64,000 nt of DNA from Metabacillus crassostreae. Its GTDB lineage: Bacteria > Bacillota > Bacilli > Bacillales > Bacillaceae. Numbering within the stretch: the stretch's first letter is position 1; each line of letters opens with the position of its first letter. Shown piece by piece: positions 1 through 9,934 of this stretch. Below the pieces are notes generated by a model. That model was not told the origin of the DNA, did not search any database, and saw nothing but the letters and a program-made list of their open reading frames with translations. A program made the position numbers and the translations under genes. The stretch spans positions 1,364,001 through 1,428,000 of the forward strand of contig NZ_JAFBDU010000001.1 in NCBI RefSeq assembly GCF_016908395.1, given 5' to 3'.

Positions 1-631
1 TAATATCAGTATCAGCACCAATAACAATTAAGATATCATTTTTTCTTATCATTTCGTTTGCTTGGGGAGAAACAATGATGTCTTTATCCCGTTTCATCGC
101 CACGATGTTAATACCATATTGAGCACGGATATCTAAATCAATAATAGAATTTCCATCAAGGCGTTCATTAGCAACAATCTCTACAATACTATGCTCATCT
201 GACAACTCCAAATAATCCAGAACATTATTTGAAATAATATTATGAGCAATTCTTTTACCCATATCTCTTTCTGGATGAACGATTCGGTCTGCACCAATTT
301 TTGAGAGTACTTTCTCGTGATAATCATTTTGAGCTTTAACGGTAATATGCTTAACACCTAATTCCTTAAGCATTAAAGTAGTTAAGATACTCGCTTGAAT
401 ATTATCACCAATAGCAACAATTACATGATCAAAATTCCGAATTCCTAAACTCTTTAACACAGTTTCATCAGTTGTATCACCAACAACAGCATGTGATGCT
501 ACATTAGCAAATTCATTCACTTTATCTTCATCTGTATCAATTGCCATCACTTCCATGCCTTCTTCACTTAAAGCTCTACATATACTGCCGCCAAATCGAC
601 CGAGCCCAATTACTGCAAATTCTTTTTTCAT
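1..631 (-). CDS. ktrC: KtrC-type potassium-uptake regulatory subunit (3' end cut by window)
   Basis: This is the cytoplasmic RCK/TrkA subunit that gates a Ktr K+ channel. The translation begins MKKEFAVIGLGRFG, a Rossmann GxGxxG nucleotide-binding loop at the extreme N-terminus, followed by a RCK_N fold (about residues 3-120) and a RCK_C fold. About 210 codons are present; the family is near 220 residues, so only the last ten or so are missing beyond base 1. The ATG at 629-631 has an AGGAG-type site just upstream. No ktrD-like membrane partner is adjacent, as in B. subtilis where ktrC stands alone. The N-terminal match and the length are seen directly; the choice of KtrC over KtrA rests on gene order towards mreBH. 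Confidence 0.9.
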   Translation of the reverse strand, partial: MKKEFAVIGLGRFGGSICRALSEEGMEVMAIDTDEDKVNEFANVASHAVVGDTTDETVLKSLGIRNFDHVIVAIGDNIQASILTTLMLKELGVKHITVKAQNDYHEKVLSKIGADRIVHPERDMGKRIAHNIISNNVLDYLELSDEHSIVEIVANERLDGNSIIDLDIRAQYGINIVAMKRDKDIIVSPQANEMIRKNDILIVIGADTDI

Positions 632-1052
632 ATCTATTCCTCCGCTAACTTAAAAAATATAATTCATACTTATAAACTATTTTCTATAACATTGTAACTA
701 ATGGAGCTATTATGCAAAGAGACATTGTATGTAGCATAAAAGAAAAAGTTATTTATCTTCATGCTTTTTGACTACCTGTTTCACTATTATCTAATTTGAT
801 TTTCTTTAATCATAAATAAATGAAAATCGAGTAATTTTAATGTTGATATAAAAATCCTACCACACACAATAGAAATTTTACAGTATTACGACAAATTATC
901 TTTCCTTGGAGATAAGCTTAATAAAAACACATATCATGATACAACTGAAGTATGAATATGATAAGTGATTTTCACTTAATAAGAATATCACTAGATTAAA
1001 TTTTAATTATTTATGATAAAATATCATAATAGATTCAGTGGAGGATTTATTT
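632..1052. other. Intergenic region, no gene seen
   Basis: This AT-rich spacer lies between the divergently transcribed ktrC and the AbrB-family gene and must hold both promoters. I found no convincing ORF, repeat or riboswitch in it. Confidence 0.6.
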
Positions 1053-2153
1053 ATGAAGAATAATATAGTTAATATTGTATCACCATACATAATAGGTATT
1101 GTAGGCGGTTTATTGTTTCACATTTGTCAGGCTCCACTAGCATGGATACTTGGACCAATGTGTAGTCTAATTGTCTTTAAATCTTTCCCCAAACACAAAA
1201 ATACATATTATCAACCTGCCTTTTTAAAGAATGGCTCTTTTATTATTTTAGGGATTTCTTTTGGACTATCATTTACAAAAGAAACTTTTTTAACAGTTGG
1301 TCCATATGCTCTGCCATTTTTATCAATTACGATTTTCTTAATATTGATTAGTATTATTAATGGCATTTTCATTAGTAAATTTGTTAACATTGATAGAAAT
1401 ACAAGTATATTAGCTTCCATACCTGGTGGTTTAACGGAAATGGTCGCTGCGAGTGAATCATTAAATGCAAATTCTTCTCTTGTTACCATCTTTCAAACTG
1501 TAAGATTATTAGCTGTCGTCTTCTTAGTGCCTTTTACAATTCTTCATTTATTTGAACCTAGTAATTTTTCAGAGCTAGTGAAAATAACCGAACATAACAC
1601 TAATCCACTTTCTTTTATATGGTTTATTTTAGCTGGTATTGTTGGCTGGTTATCGAGATTAAAATTGCCTGCAGCATATGTAATAGGTCCCCTCCTAACA
1701 ATTGCATTATTAAATGTATTAGGCATATCTTTACCAAGCTTTCATGAGATTTTTTTCATTTTTGCACAGCTTTCAATTGGAGTAAGCTTTGGATTGATGA
1801 TCTCATTAAATGATTTGAAAAAAGGTGGAAAATATTGTGGACTTTATTTAATAACAACAATGATCTTAATAGGAGCTAGCTTTGGGGCAGGTTTCCTTTT
1901 TTCAACGTTTACAAATCTCGAATTAGCAACAGCTATGTTATCATTTGCACCAGGAGGTCTAGTAGAAATGGTTCTCACAGCATCTACTATTGGTGCTGAT
2001 TCTGCAGTCGTAAGTTCGTTACAATTCATACGCTTATTATTTATAATAGGTATTGTTCCGTCAGTTTTAAAATTTGTATTACGAAATAAAACTACGAATG
2101 AAATTTCAACAAATTATACCTCTACACCTATCAATCCCGAAAGAGATAGATAA
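1053..2153 (+). CDS. AbrB-family (COG3180) integral membrane protein
   Basis: A 366-residue polytopic membrane protein of the AbrB family, once named 'putative ammonia monooxygenase'. It shows the family's internal duplication: a Pro-Gly-Gly-Leu motif occurs in each half (SIPGGLTEM near residue 123, FAPGGLVEM near residue 300), each inside a set of hydrophobic helices. The substrate is not established for this family. An open frame extends to a GTG at 1038, but that codon overlaps the GGAGG site at 1040-1044, which is correctly spaced (8 nt) for the ATG at 1053, so I chose the latter. A paralogue lies at 32790-33875. The gene appears to be a single transcription unit ending in a hairpin that overlaps its stop codon. 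Confidence 0.85.
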   Translation: MKNNIVNIVSPYIIGIVGGLLFHICQAPLAWILGPMCSLIVFKSFPKHKNTYYQPAFLKNGSFIILGISFGLSFTKETFLTVGPYALPFLSITIFLILISIINGIFISKFVNIDRNTSILASIPGGLTEMVAASESLNANSSLVTIFQTVRLLAVVFLVPFTILHLFEPSNFSELVKITEHNTNPLSFIWFILAGIVGWLSRLKLPAAYVIGPLLTIALLNVLGISLPSFHEIFFIFAQLSIGVSFGLMISLNDLKKGGKYCGLYLITTMILIGASFGAGFLFSTFTNLELATAMLSFAPGGLVEMVLTASTIGADSAVVSSLQFIRLLFIIGIVPSVLKFVLRNKTTNEISTNYTSTPINPERDR

Positions 2154-2166
2154 GTGTAGAGGTTAT
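2118..2166 (+). terminator. Hairpin overlapping the 3' end of the AbrB-family gene
   Basis: ACCTCTACAC at 2118 pairs with GTGTAGAGGT at 2154-2163, with an inner CTATC/GATAG stem. The last dozen codons and the stop lie inside the hairpin. The following T-tract is weak (TTATTTAG), so efficiency is uncertain. Confidence 0.6.
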
Positions 2167-2199
2167 TTAGTAAATGAATATTTATTGAGACCTCAGTGG

Positions 2200-2374
2200 A
2201 AGAAGGTTGTCAGAAGACCTCACAGGTTCGCACTTACGAGGAAGGCTCCCTGACATAGAAAGAATTGTCCTTTAAAGAAGCCGGTAGTTGCCTTGGAAAA
2301 AACGAACTTCATTTTTTCCAAGGTAAACGAATGCCTGTTACTGAACTCAACAACAAAGTTTTTTAACAGAGTCT
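2200..2374 (-). repeat. Decayed copy of the ~185 bp inverted-terminal-repeat element
   Basis: Read on the minus strand, it begins GACTCTGTTAAAAAACTTTG, then GTTGTTGAGTTCAGTAACAG and GCATTCG. This matches the start of the well-preserved copies at 26054 and 58283. The interior has diverged and carries its own inverted repeat (CCTTGGAAAAAA ... TTTTTTCCAAGG). It lies between convergent gene ends. Confidence 0.7.
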
Positions 2375-2386
2375 AAAATAATTTTT

Positions 2387-4531
2387 TCAATGTTCAACTA
2401 GTTCTCTCTTCATTTTACAAATTACAGCTTTTATCTGAAAATAATCTATGTCTTTTGGCATAGCTTCTTTTAATGGTTTTAAAAGCTCAGTATCTAATTG
2501 CTTTACTATCTCTAAAATCAGCTTTTCTTCCTCTGGTGTAAAAATTTTCAACCAATCTATTGAATGTCCTTCCTCTACACAGCGAATAATGTGGTTTTGA
2601 ACAGTTATTTCTGATAAATCTCTATTTTTGCTAATTTCTTTAATTGTTTGACCTGCATTATATAATTCAAATGTAATAACATGACTTGGAGTTTTACCAT
2701 TATCAGCAACCCCCTCTGTCTTACCACTGATTTGCTGTACTTGCTTAGTTGTATCTCTTTCTAGATTCAAGAATTCACATATTGCTTTAATAAACTGATC
2801 GCCATAACGTTCCAATTTTGTTTGAGCTACACCTTTTACTGCTAAAAACTCTTGATCATTTGTAGGGCATTTACTACTCATATCCTTTAAACTGCTATCT
2901 GAAAAAATAATATATGGTGGAATTTTAAGCTCTCCTGCTAATTCTCTACGAATTAGCTTTAATTTTTCAAATAATTCATCATTCTCTTCAATAGCATTGA
3001 TTATAATTTGTTCTTTTTTAAACACTTGTTTTTTCTCAACTAACACATGTAATGCCTTCTGAGTAAGCTCTAACACTGGATATTGAGAATTCGTTAAAGA
3101 GAGGTAGCCCTCCGCAACAAGAAAATCAATAAACTCGACAATTTGCTTTTCTGTTTTATTTTTCATTAGTCCATATGTTGAGAGGCTTTTAAAGTTGAAC
3201 TGAGATATTCGCTTATTATTAGATCCTTTTAAAACTTGGGCTACGAGTGTTTTCCCGAATTTTTCATTCATTCGTTTTACACAAGATAAAACCATCAGCG
3301 CTTCATTTGTTACATCTATTTTTGAACGTGTATCACGACAATTTATACATTTTCCACAAGCAGGTACAGGCTCTTCTTCACCAAAATATTCAACGATATA
3401 GGTTTGGATACATTTCTCAGTATGACAAAGATCAACCATTTGCTGAAGTTTTTGGTATTCATGAATTTTTTTATCATCATTTAGTGTAGATTGTTCAATT
3501 AAAAACTTTTGTAGCTGAATATCCTGTCCAGCAAAAAGAATTGTACAGTCACTAGGTTCTCCATCTCTACCTGCTCTACCAGCTTCTTGGTAAAATGCCT
3601 CAATATTTTTCGGAAGATTATGGTGAATGACATATCTTATATTTGATTTATTTATCCCCATACCAAATGCATTTGTAGCAACCATAATATCTAATTCGTC
3701 AAATAAAAACTTTTCCTGTTGATTTCCTCTTTCTTCTTCATTTAAGCCCGCATGATACTTCCCTGTTCGAAATCCACTTTTATTTAAAAACTGGTAAAGT
3801 TCATCAACTTCTCTTCTTGTTGCAGCATATACGATTCCAGCTTGATCTTTGTTCATTTTGATATATCTTTTAATAAAATCTCGCTTATTTTCACCTTTTA
3901 CAACATTGAACGTTAAATTATTTCGTGCAAATCCAGTTACAAATGTATGATCTTCTTGTATGTCTAGTAGCATACGAATATCATTTGTCACTTCTTTTGT
4001 AGCTGTTGCTGTTAGTGCTATAACCTTTGGTCTAACAGGTAAGTCAGCAATCATCTTTTTAATAGATCGATAACTCGGACGAAAATCATGCCCCCATTGA
4101 GAAATACAATGAGCTTCATCTACGGCAATCATAGAAATTGGCAGTGAGAAAAGTAATGAACGAAATGCTGGAGCTTCTAACCGTTCTGGTGCTATATAAA
4201 GAATTTTAAATATCCCATCTTCTACCTTTTTCATTCGTTCCCTTACTTCATTATTTGTTAAACTACTATTTATATATGTTGAAGATATACCCACACTTGA
4301 TAGCGCATCAACCTGATCTTTCATAAGTGAAATTAATGGAGAAATAACAATTGTAACACCCTCAAATAAAAGTGCAGGTATTTGATAGCATATAGACTTC
4401 CCTCCACCGGTTGGCATTATTGCCAGTGTGTCATTTCCATTTAGAATACTGTCAATAATTTCTTCCTGCCCTTTTCGAAAAGAAGTATAACCGAAATATT
4501 GCTGTAATTGATTTTCTGCTAGCTTTAACAA
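2387..4531 (-). CDS. recQ: ATP-dependent DNA helicase RecQ
   Basis: A 714-residue superfamily 2 3'-5' DNA helicase acting in recombinational repair. In order it shows a RecQ motif 0 region ([10 protein letters not shown]), Walker A ([12 protein letters not shown]), the DEAH box in [17 protein letters not shown], a second helicase domain ending in the arginine motif ([11 protein letters not shown]), a four-cysteine RecQ zinc region (about residues 370-400), a winged helix, an HRDC domain (about 515-590) and a C-terminal helix-turn-helix extension (about 620-714). It is longer than the roughly 590-residue B. subtilis RecQ and resembles the longer HTH-tailed form. The start is a TTG with AGGTGA six bases upstream. 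It is transcribed alone, convergent with the upstream AbrB-family gene. Confidence 0.93.
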   Translation of the reverse strand: MLKLAENQLQQYFGYTSFRKGQEEIIDSILNGNDTLAIMPTGGGKSICYQIPALLFEGVTIVISPLISLMKDQVDALSSVGISSTYINSSLTNNEVRERMKKVEDGIFKILYIAPERLEAPAFRSLLFSLPISMIAVDEAHCISQWGHDFRPSYRSIKKMIADLPVRPKVIALTATATKEVTNDIRMLLDIQEDHTFVTGFARNNLTFNVVKGENKRDFIKRYIKMNKDQAGIVYAATRREVDELYQFLNKSGFRTGKYHAGLNEEERGNQQEKFLFDELDIMVATNAFGMGINKSNIRYVIHHNLPKNIEAFYQEAGRAGRDGEPSDCTILFAGQDIQLQKFLIEQSTLNDDKKIHEYQKLQQMVDLCHTEKCIQTYIVEYFGEEEPVPACGKCINCRDTRSKIDVTNEALMVLSCVKRMNEKFGKTLVAQVLKGSNNKRISQFNFKSLSTYGLMKNKTEKQIVEFIDFLVAEGYLSLTNSQYPVLELTQKALHVLVEKKQVFKKEQIIINAIEENDELFEKLKLIRRELAGELKIPPYIIFSDSSLKDMSSKCPTNDQEFLAVKGVAQTKLERYGDQFIKAICEFLNLERDTTKQVQQISGKTEGVADNGKTPSHVITFELYNAGQTIKEISKNRDLSEITVQNHIIRCVEEGHSIDWLKIFTPEEEKLILEIVKQLDTELLKPLKEAMPKDIDYFQIKAVICKMKRELVEH

Positions 4532-4750
4532 TTTCCATCACCTAAATTCATTGATTAATATCTATTTAGTAGTATAACATGTATAAATCTATTAACTATT
4601 TATCAGAATTAGATTTTATCAGGATATTTTACCGTTTTGTGGGATGAAGTTTCTGAAAGATTTTTTATTGAAGATTGTAGGTATTATCCGCAACATATGT
4701 TTGTGCTTTTAAAAAGATTGTTTTTGCTTCTTTAAAAACAGATCACCATC

Positions 4751-4799
4751 CAAAAAAACAAAAAACAAACACAAAATAGGATCACCCTACCTTGTGTTT
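4751..4799 (-). terminator. Terminator of inhA
   Basis: On the minus strand an AAACACAA...TTGTGTTT stem with a GGTAGG/CCTATT inner part is followed by GTTTTTTGTTTTTTT. It lies just downstream of the inhA stop codon. Confidence 0.85.
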
Positions 4800-4808
4800 G
4801 CTTTTAAA

Positions 4809-7232
4809 TCACTTATGAATCCAAACTGCTCCTGCAGAATTGTCTTTTGCCTCACCAATTACTTCAAACTTTAAACCATGTGTTGGAACAATTCGTCCAG
4901 CATCTGGAATGGCACTATTAATATAAGTTTTAGAGTCATCAAATTTTCTAGATCCTTTATAACTTAAGAAGTCATATGCCCCACGAGTTGGTGAATCGAT
5001 ATAAAATCCTGGTGTTTTGTCCAAAGAAAATGCAGCATCAGCTATTTGATAGCGAGTACTTTGAGTGACTGTCTTTTGACCATTCAATGTTCCAAATACT
5101 GCTTCAGGATGTGAATCAACAACACCTAAGAAACCCTCTCCAGGATGCGCTCCAACCCAGTTATCTGTATAGCTATCATCAGCATACCAAACAACTAATC
5201 CTGTGTTATAAACTGCTCCACGAGAGTATGCAAGTGCCTTATCTGAACCTGCATAATTTCTCCACTCTAGGTAGTAGTGATTGTCAGCTTGAGAGTATCC
5301 ATTAGATACAATAAACCCATCAAGTGTTACAGCAGAATTACTTTCAGCATCATCAGAGAAAATCACTTTGTTATCTGCTGTTACACTTAAATTATCAATC
5401 GCAAATCCTTCTGGTGCTAATCCACCATCTGTTACATATTCAAACATCAGCTTTACTTTCTTTCCAGCAAACTGACTTAAATCATAGGATAAATCATTCC
5501 ATTTTCCTAAAGTAGATTCATAGCCACCTTGTGTATTTTCATCACCAATAACATCTAATTCTACAGTTTCTCCACCTTCAACAACAGCATTTACGTATAA
5601 ATAATCATAATCAAATTCTACTTCGTAATATGCTTTAGCGTTAAACGTAGCATTTGATACTCCTGTTAAATCAAACTCTGGCGTTTCTAATGTTGTATGA
5701 AGGTCATCACCCTTTGTACTGTAATAGTACTTTTCACCGTAAGCTGGTAGTATTCCTTCAACATTCTTTTTTGGTAAGTTTACTTTGATAATTCCCGGAT
5801 TTTTGGATTTTGTAACACTTTGATCAATCACTGAAGCCATACCTTTTTTATCAATATCCTCGTAGTTAACTTCAAGAATGTTTGCCCAATTTCCACCCAT
5901 CATTTTTTGGAAATACTCTTTATTTTGTGGCGAAAAACTTGTTGGTGCTGTTCCTGCAATTTTTCCATTCCAGCTTCCACCGCTCATAATTGACCATGAA
6001 GCAACAGGCTCACCTTGACCTGTATATTGAGTGTCATATTCATCAGGCAACCCTAAGTCATGTCCAAATTCATGTGCAAATACTCCAACAGCTCCATCTT
6101 CAGGCTGGATCGTGTAATCAAATGCTGCTATATTGCCACCCCAATAATCAACTGCAGCATCTGTACCTGCAACAGGGTAGACGCCATCTAAAGTCCAGCG
6201 GTGTGACCATATCGCATCATCTCCTAAAGAACCGCCACCAGCTTCCTGACCTGTACCAGCATGGATAATCATTAAATGATCAACTAACCCATCCGGCTCA
6301 TTTTGATTACCATCACCATCAAGATCGTACAAATCAAATTGATCATATTCAGCTAGGTCCATCCCTGATGCAGCAGCCGCGTTTAGCGCATCTTTCACAA
6401 GATCTCTTGGACCCTTTGGATCTAAGTTATCATGACCACCTGCAGGATTGTCATCTCCATATTCCTTTGCATTTCCAGGAACAGTTAACCATTCAGATAC
6501 AGTTCCATCAACAGTGTAGCTTCCACCAGACTGCTCTTCATAAAACTGCTTAAACGTTTTCACTTTCTCCCCATTAAATAACGTGAATGCTTCATCGCCA
6601 AACATTAGTTTTTCATAATGTTCTTTATTGAAGTCATCTGAGTACATATAGCCTTCTTCTTGTACAACATTATTATGCTTAAAATCAGCAAATTCAGTTA
6701 AAAGCACTAGAACTTTATCTGTACGAACATCACCTTTGTATGGAGCTTGTTTTGCTGCATTTACTTTTACTGCTCCATTCGGCTTGCCTTTTTTGTAATT
6801 TTTATGTCCTTTATTTAACTGCTTAGCTAGCTTGTCCTTTTGTTTCGTTAAGAAATCTTTAGCTTTTTTATCTAGCTTTTCTTTCTGTTCTTCTGAATGA
6901 TGATGATCTGAATGATCTTCACCTTCACCAGCAGGCTTCGTGCCTTGCTTATTATTAATATATTCATTTACTGCTTTTTTCACTTGTGCAGCAGAAGCAT
7001 TTTTTGAAATAACTCCCTGCTCCTTCAGTGCTTCAGCTAAGCGATCCTCTGGAATGATATTTAAATCAATAGGTGCAGATTCTAATGGAGCAGAAGCTGC
7101 TTGTACGGTTTGAGTAAAAGGTAAGTATGTACCAAACAGCAAGCCTCCTACTAAAATAGTAGTTGTTGACACTTTAGTTAATCGGTACAAGCTTTTCTTT
7201 TTTCTTTCTCTTGCTCTTTTCAATTTTCTCAC
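4809..7232 (-). CDS. inhA: Immune inhibitor A, secreted M6 zinc metalloprotease
   Basis: An 807-residue exported metalloprotease. The N-terminus is a long basic signal peptide ([18 protein letters not shown], then a hydrophobic stretch to about residue 42 and AASA). A Lys-rich propeptide-like region follows to about residue 160, with an unusual Asp/His-rich patch at residues 106-113. The M6 catalytic core carries the gluzincin-like motif [12 protein letters not shown] with His387, Glu388 and His391. The C-terminal half has the jelly-roll and VEG regions typical of InhA. The family cleaves host or extracellular proteins, and in the B. cereus group attacks antimicrobial peptides. The GTG start has AAGGGGG seven bases upstream. 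It is monocistronic. The sporulation- or NprR-dependent control known in B. cereus cannot be confirmed here. Confidence 0.94.
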   Translation of the reverse strand: MRKLKRARERKKKSLYRLTKVSTTTILVGGLLFGTYLPFTQTVQAASAPLESAPIDLNIIPEDRLAEALKEQGVISKNASAAQVKKAVNEYINNKQGTKPAGEGEDHSDHHHSEEQKEKLDKKAKDFLTKQKDKLAKQLNKGHKNYKKGKPNGAVKVNAAKQAPYKGDVRTDKVLVLLTEFADFKHNNVVQEEGYMYSDDFNKEHYEKLMFGDEAFTLFNGEKVKTFKQFYEEQSGGSYTVDGTVSEWLTVPGNAKEYGDDNPAGGHDNLDPKGPRDLVKDALNAAAASGMDLAEYDQFDLYDLDGDGNQNEPDGLVDHLMIIHAGTGQEAGGGSLGDDAIWSHRWTLDGVYPVAGTDAAVDYWGGNIAAFDYTIQPEDGAVGVFAHEFGHDLGLPDEYDTQYTGQGEPVASWSIMSGGSWNGKIAGTAPTSFSPQNKEYFQKMMGGNWANILEVNYEDIDKKGMASVIDQSVTKSKNPGIIKVNLPKKNVEGILPAYGEKYYYSTKGDDLHTTLETPEFDLTGVSNATFNAKAYYEVEFDYDYLYVNAVVEGGETVELDVIGDENTQGGYESTLGKWNDLSYDLSQFAGKKVKLMFEYVTDGGLAPEGFAIDNLSVTADNKVIFSDDAESNSAVTLDGFIVSNGYSQADNHYYLEWRNYAGSDKALAYSRGAVYNTGLVVWYADDSYTDNWVGAHPGEGFLGVVDSHPEAVFGTLNGQKTVTQSTRYQIADAAFSLDKTPGFYIDSPTRGAYDFLSYKGSRKFDDSKTYINSAIPDAGRIVPTHGLKFEVIGEAKDNSAGAVWIHK

Positions 7233-7808
7233 ATCTTTTCCCCCTTCAGTTTTTATATAGTAGATTGTTACCTTTTAAAATACTTTTTAAAAGAAACTAT
7301 TTACTCTATGAAACTATTATAGAATCTTATTTGAATATAATAAATAGTACGAAAATTCTATTTTCTAAAAATTCTAACTAGCATTTATACCTAGTTTATT
7401 CTTTTATCTAGGACTTTAAACTCATTTATATCTCTATATCCTAAAAACCATATATATCAATTACTTCGTCACCTTTTCTACCATATAAATTAAAATTCAC
7501 ATTCTAATTCTCTTTTCTTTGAAAAATATTATATAAACTATGCTACTTTAAAATACTTTTACTTTAAAGCTTTTAACCAGTAAAGAATGTTATTTCAATA
7601 AAATCTTAAACCATTAAATTGATGACAGTTGTATTACAATATGAAGTCAACCTACAAAAAACTACAGCATATAACAAATAATATAAAAGAACTGATTCAC
7701 TAAAAAATTGGCTTTAAAAAGTCCATTAACGGCTTACCATCATGGGCATTGTAAAACTTTATAGTAATTTTCACCATTTTAAAAAAGTAAGAAATGAGGT
7801 TTATTTAT
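7233..7808. other. Long AT-rich intergenic region between inhA and mreBH
   Basis: Divergent promoter region of about 570 bases. No ORF, hairpin with T-tract, cre site or recognised operator stands out. The length upstream of a regulated protease suggests several control sites, but I cannot name one. Confidence 0.5.
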
Positions 7809-8816
7809 ATGTTAACTACTACTGAGATTGGTATTGATTTAGGTACTGCAAATATACTTGTTTATACAAAAAATAAAGGAATTATTCTTAATGAGCCTTC
7901 TGTTGTAGCGATTGATACCACAACAAATAAAGTGCTTGCAGTAGGAACTGATGCTAAAAATATGATCGGAAAAACGCCGGGGAAAATTGTAGCAATAAGA
8001 CCATTAAAAGATGGAGTTATTGCAGATTATGATGTGACTACAGATATGCTACGACATATAATGAAAATTGCTTCTAGAAAGCTTGGAATGTCCATTAGAA
8101 AACCTACAGTCGTTGTATGTACTCCCTCCGGGGCCACTTCTGTGGAGAGAAGAGCGATACAAGACGCAATAAAAAGCTCTGGCGCTAAGCAAGTCCATTT
8201 AATAGAGGAACCTGTAGCTGCAGCAATTGGAGCTGACTTACCTGTTGAAGAACCGATTGCTAATGTTATTGTAGATATAGGTGGAGGTACAACTGAAGTT
8301 GCAATCATCTCTTACGGTGGAGTTGTTACTTGTCATTCTATTAGAATTGCAGGAGATCAGTTAGATGAAGATATAGTTCAATATGTTCGAAAAAATTATA
8401 ACCTTCTTATAGGTGAACGAACAGCTGAACAGCTGAAAACAGAAATTGGTTATGCGCTTATTCATCATGAAAGTATTGAAAAAGAAATACGTGGAAGAGA
8501 TTTAGTTACAGGATTACCAAAAACAATTTCGGTATCTTCTCTAGAAATGCAGGATGCAATGAAAGAGTCTCTATTACATATTTTAGAGGCTATAAGAGCC
8601 ACCTTAGAAGATTGTCCACCAGAGCTAAGCGGAGATATTGTCGACCGGGGTGTGATTCTTACTGGTGGTGGTGCTTTATTGAAGGGACTTCAAGAATGGG
8701 TCAGTGAAGAAATGGATGTTCCCGTTCATATTGCTCCTAATCCTTTAGAGTCTGTTGCAATTGGAACTGGAAAATCACTTACGGTTATAAATAAATTACT
8801 AAAAGCTGCAAAATAA
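7809..8816 (+). CDS. mreBH: Actin-like rod-shape protein MreBH
   Basis: A 335-residue bacterial actin that assembles membrane-attached filaments guiding cell-wall enzymes. It has the actin phosphate-1 motif ([13 protein letters not shown]), the phosphate-2 motif ([13 protein letters not shown]) and the adenosine motif ([14 protein letters not shown]). The [20 protein letters not shown] start and the whole sequence resemble B. subtilis MreBH more than MreB or Mbl, and the neighbouring ykpC homologue agrees. I prefer the ATG at 7809 to the in-frame ATG at 7794, because 7794 overlaps the GAGG site at 7796-7799; this gives exactly the length I know for MreBH. In B. subtilis it partners the autolysin LytE, which is not in this window. 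Confidence 0.93.
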   Translation: MLTTTEIGIDLGTANILVYTKNKGIILNEPSVVAIDTTTNKVLAVGTDAKNMIGKTPGKIVAIRPLKDGVIADYDVTTDMLRHIMKIASRKLGMSIRKPTVVVCTPSGATSVERRAIQDAIKSSGAKQVHLIEEPVAAAIGADLPVEEPIANVIVDIGGGTTEVAIISYGGVVTCHSIRIAGDQLDEDIVQYVRKNYNLLIGERTAEQLKTEIGYALIHHESIEKEIRGRDLVTGLPKTISVSSLEMQDAMKESLLHILEAIRATLEDCPPELSGDIVDRGVILTGGGALLKGLQEWVSEEMDVPVHIAPNPLESVAIGTGKSLTVINKLLKAAK

Positions 8817-8835
8817 TAAATAATTGCTTTCTGCC

Positions 8836-8874
8836 AAACTTAAAGTTCTCCATTTAGAGCTTTAAGTTTTTTTG
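8836..8874 (+). terminator. Terminator of mreBH
   Basis: AAACTTAAAG pairs with CTTTAAGTTT across an 18-nt loop, followed by a run of T. It lies 20 bases after the mreBH stop. Confidence 0.85.
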
Positions 8875-9227
8875 CATGTTATACCATTTATGTTGCTCAG
8901 TATATGGAGGATTGTCCCTACTATATTTACCCAGATCATATCAGTTAGATTAAAGCTACTTTTTCCTTAACATTAGGGAATTACAATATACATTCCTAAA
9001 AAAGAATCTACATTAGAGAAGCACTTATTCAATTTACAAAAACTTTACAATTTTTTTAGCATCAATTCTGTTATTTTCGAATAAATTATATCTGGCTCAT
9101 ATAGTAATGAAATAAGACACACTTTAATGTTTAACTTTTTGATCGTGCATTCTAGGCATCTTTACATTTAATTATACAGCTTGTTTCAACTTACTAATAA
9201 ACGTAAGGTTAGTTTTGTCAAAAGTTG
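8874..9227. other. Intergenic, no gene seen
   Basis: About 350 AT-rich bases between the mreBH terminator and the ykpC promoter region. I see no ORF or repeat. Confidence 0.5.
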
Positions 9228-9254
9228 TGAAACTTTCTTATATATCACAACGTC
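9228..9254 (+). promoter_or_regulatory. Possible ECF-sigma-type promoter of ykpC
   Basis: TGAAAC at 9228-9233 and CGTC at 9251-9254 are separated by 17 bases, resembling sigma-W/X/M promoters of Bacillus (TGAAAC -35, CGTM -10). The predicted transcript would start about 20 bases before the ykpC ribosome binding site. This is a pattern match only. Confidence 0.35.
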
Positions 9255-9284
9255 TAATATTTGATTTTAATAGGAGGTTCATTT

Positions 9285-9422
9285 GTGAGAGATCTTAGTA
9301 GAAGAATTATTATCAGCTTAACTTTAGCAGTGGTTATTATGGGGGGCATGAGTGTTTCATTAGCAAATATGCCAACTAGTCCTACTTCTAATAATGAAGT
9401 TGTTCAAGTTCAAGGGAAATAA
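9285..9422 (+). CDS. ykpC: YkpC-like small membrane protein
   Basis: A 45-residue protein. The GTG start at 9285 has AGGAGG seven bases upstream. The sequence has a basic N-terminus (VRDLSRR), one hydrophobic helix (residues 8-27) and a conserved MGGMSVSLANMP segment. That pattern matches my memory of the 44-residue B. subtilis YkpC, the gene next to mreBH, and the position here is the same. The function of YkpC is unknown. The helix may be a membrane anchor or an uncleaved signal, with the polar tail outside. Confidence 0.8.
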   Translation: MRDLSRRIIISLTLAVVIMGGMSVSLANMPTSPTSNNEVVQVQGK

Positions 9423-9450
9423 ATTTACGAAGTAAGGAGGAGCATTTTCA

Positions 9451-9717
9451 TTGAACAAGGGGAAAAACTCTACTTTCTATCAATTCATTCCGTTTTGTTT
9501 TCCAATTTTATCTTTACTTATACTTACGAGTAACTTGATAGGTACATATTCAATTTCTGTCGCTGTAGGGATATTATTGATTGGTTTTACCTATTCGTTT
9601 ATTGCTATGATTTCAAGAAGAAGCTTAATTAGCGCAATAATCAACATGTATGTTATAGGTATCTTAATATTTGGAAGTGGTGTTATGTATATCATGACTA
9701 TAGCAAGCAGAGTATAA
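9451..9717 (+). CDS. Small membrane protein, function unknown
   Basis: An 88-residue hydrophobic protein with three predicted membrane helices (about residues 11-30, 33-53 and 62-83). It begins with TTG preceded by AAGGAGGAG at 8-base spacing, a strong site that supports real translation. It lies 28 bases after ykpC and probably shares its transcript; a terminator follows at 9749. I do not recognise the family. The pairing with ykpC next to mreBH hints at the envelope, but no function can be assigned. Confidence 0.7.
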   Translation: MNKGKNSTFYQFIPFCFPILSLLILTSNLIGTYSISVAVGILLIGFTYSFIAMISRRSLISAIINMYVIGILIFGSGVMYIMTIASRV

Positions 9718-9748
9718 AGTTAAACCTTAAATGACTTATAGTAAACAA

Positions 9749-9795
9749 AGCATTCTCGAATGAATTATTCACTCTAGAATGCTCTTTTATTTTGC
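9749..9795 (+). terminator. Terminator after the ykpC operon
   Basis: AGCATTCT at 9749-9756 pairs with AGAATGCT at 9776-9783, followed by CTTTTATTTT. Confidence 0.8.
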
Positions 9796-9934
9796 TTTGA
9801 TGTTTATTATGTGAGCTTTTTATCAGCTCTTTTTAAAAAATCTATCAAACTAAACCTACTTTATGTGAAAATGAGATCGATAATCACTTAAGATTCTGAT
9901 TTATTCAAGTAGTAATCCGTTGTTTACTATCATT

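Noticed and set aside
5990-6268. His/Gln-rich open frames opposite inhA (also 5087-5305, 5324-5515, 6368-6553)
   Set aside because: They are reverse-frame shadows of the inhA coding sequence with biased composition and no start sites.
9720-9800. Possible CRISPR-like or tRNA structure
   Set aside because: The symmetry is a single hairpin followed by T residues, an ordinary terminator. No regularly spaced repeats with spacers occur in the window, and I found no tRNA cloverleaf.
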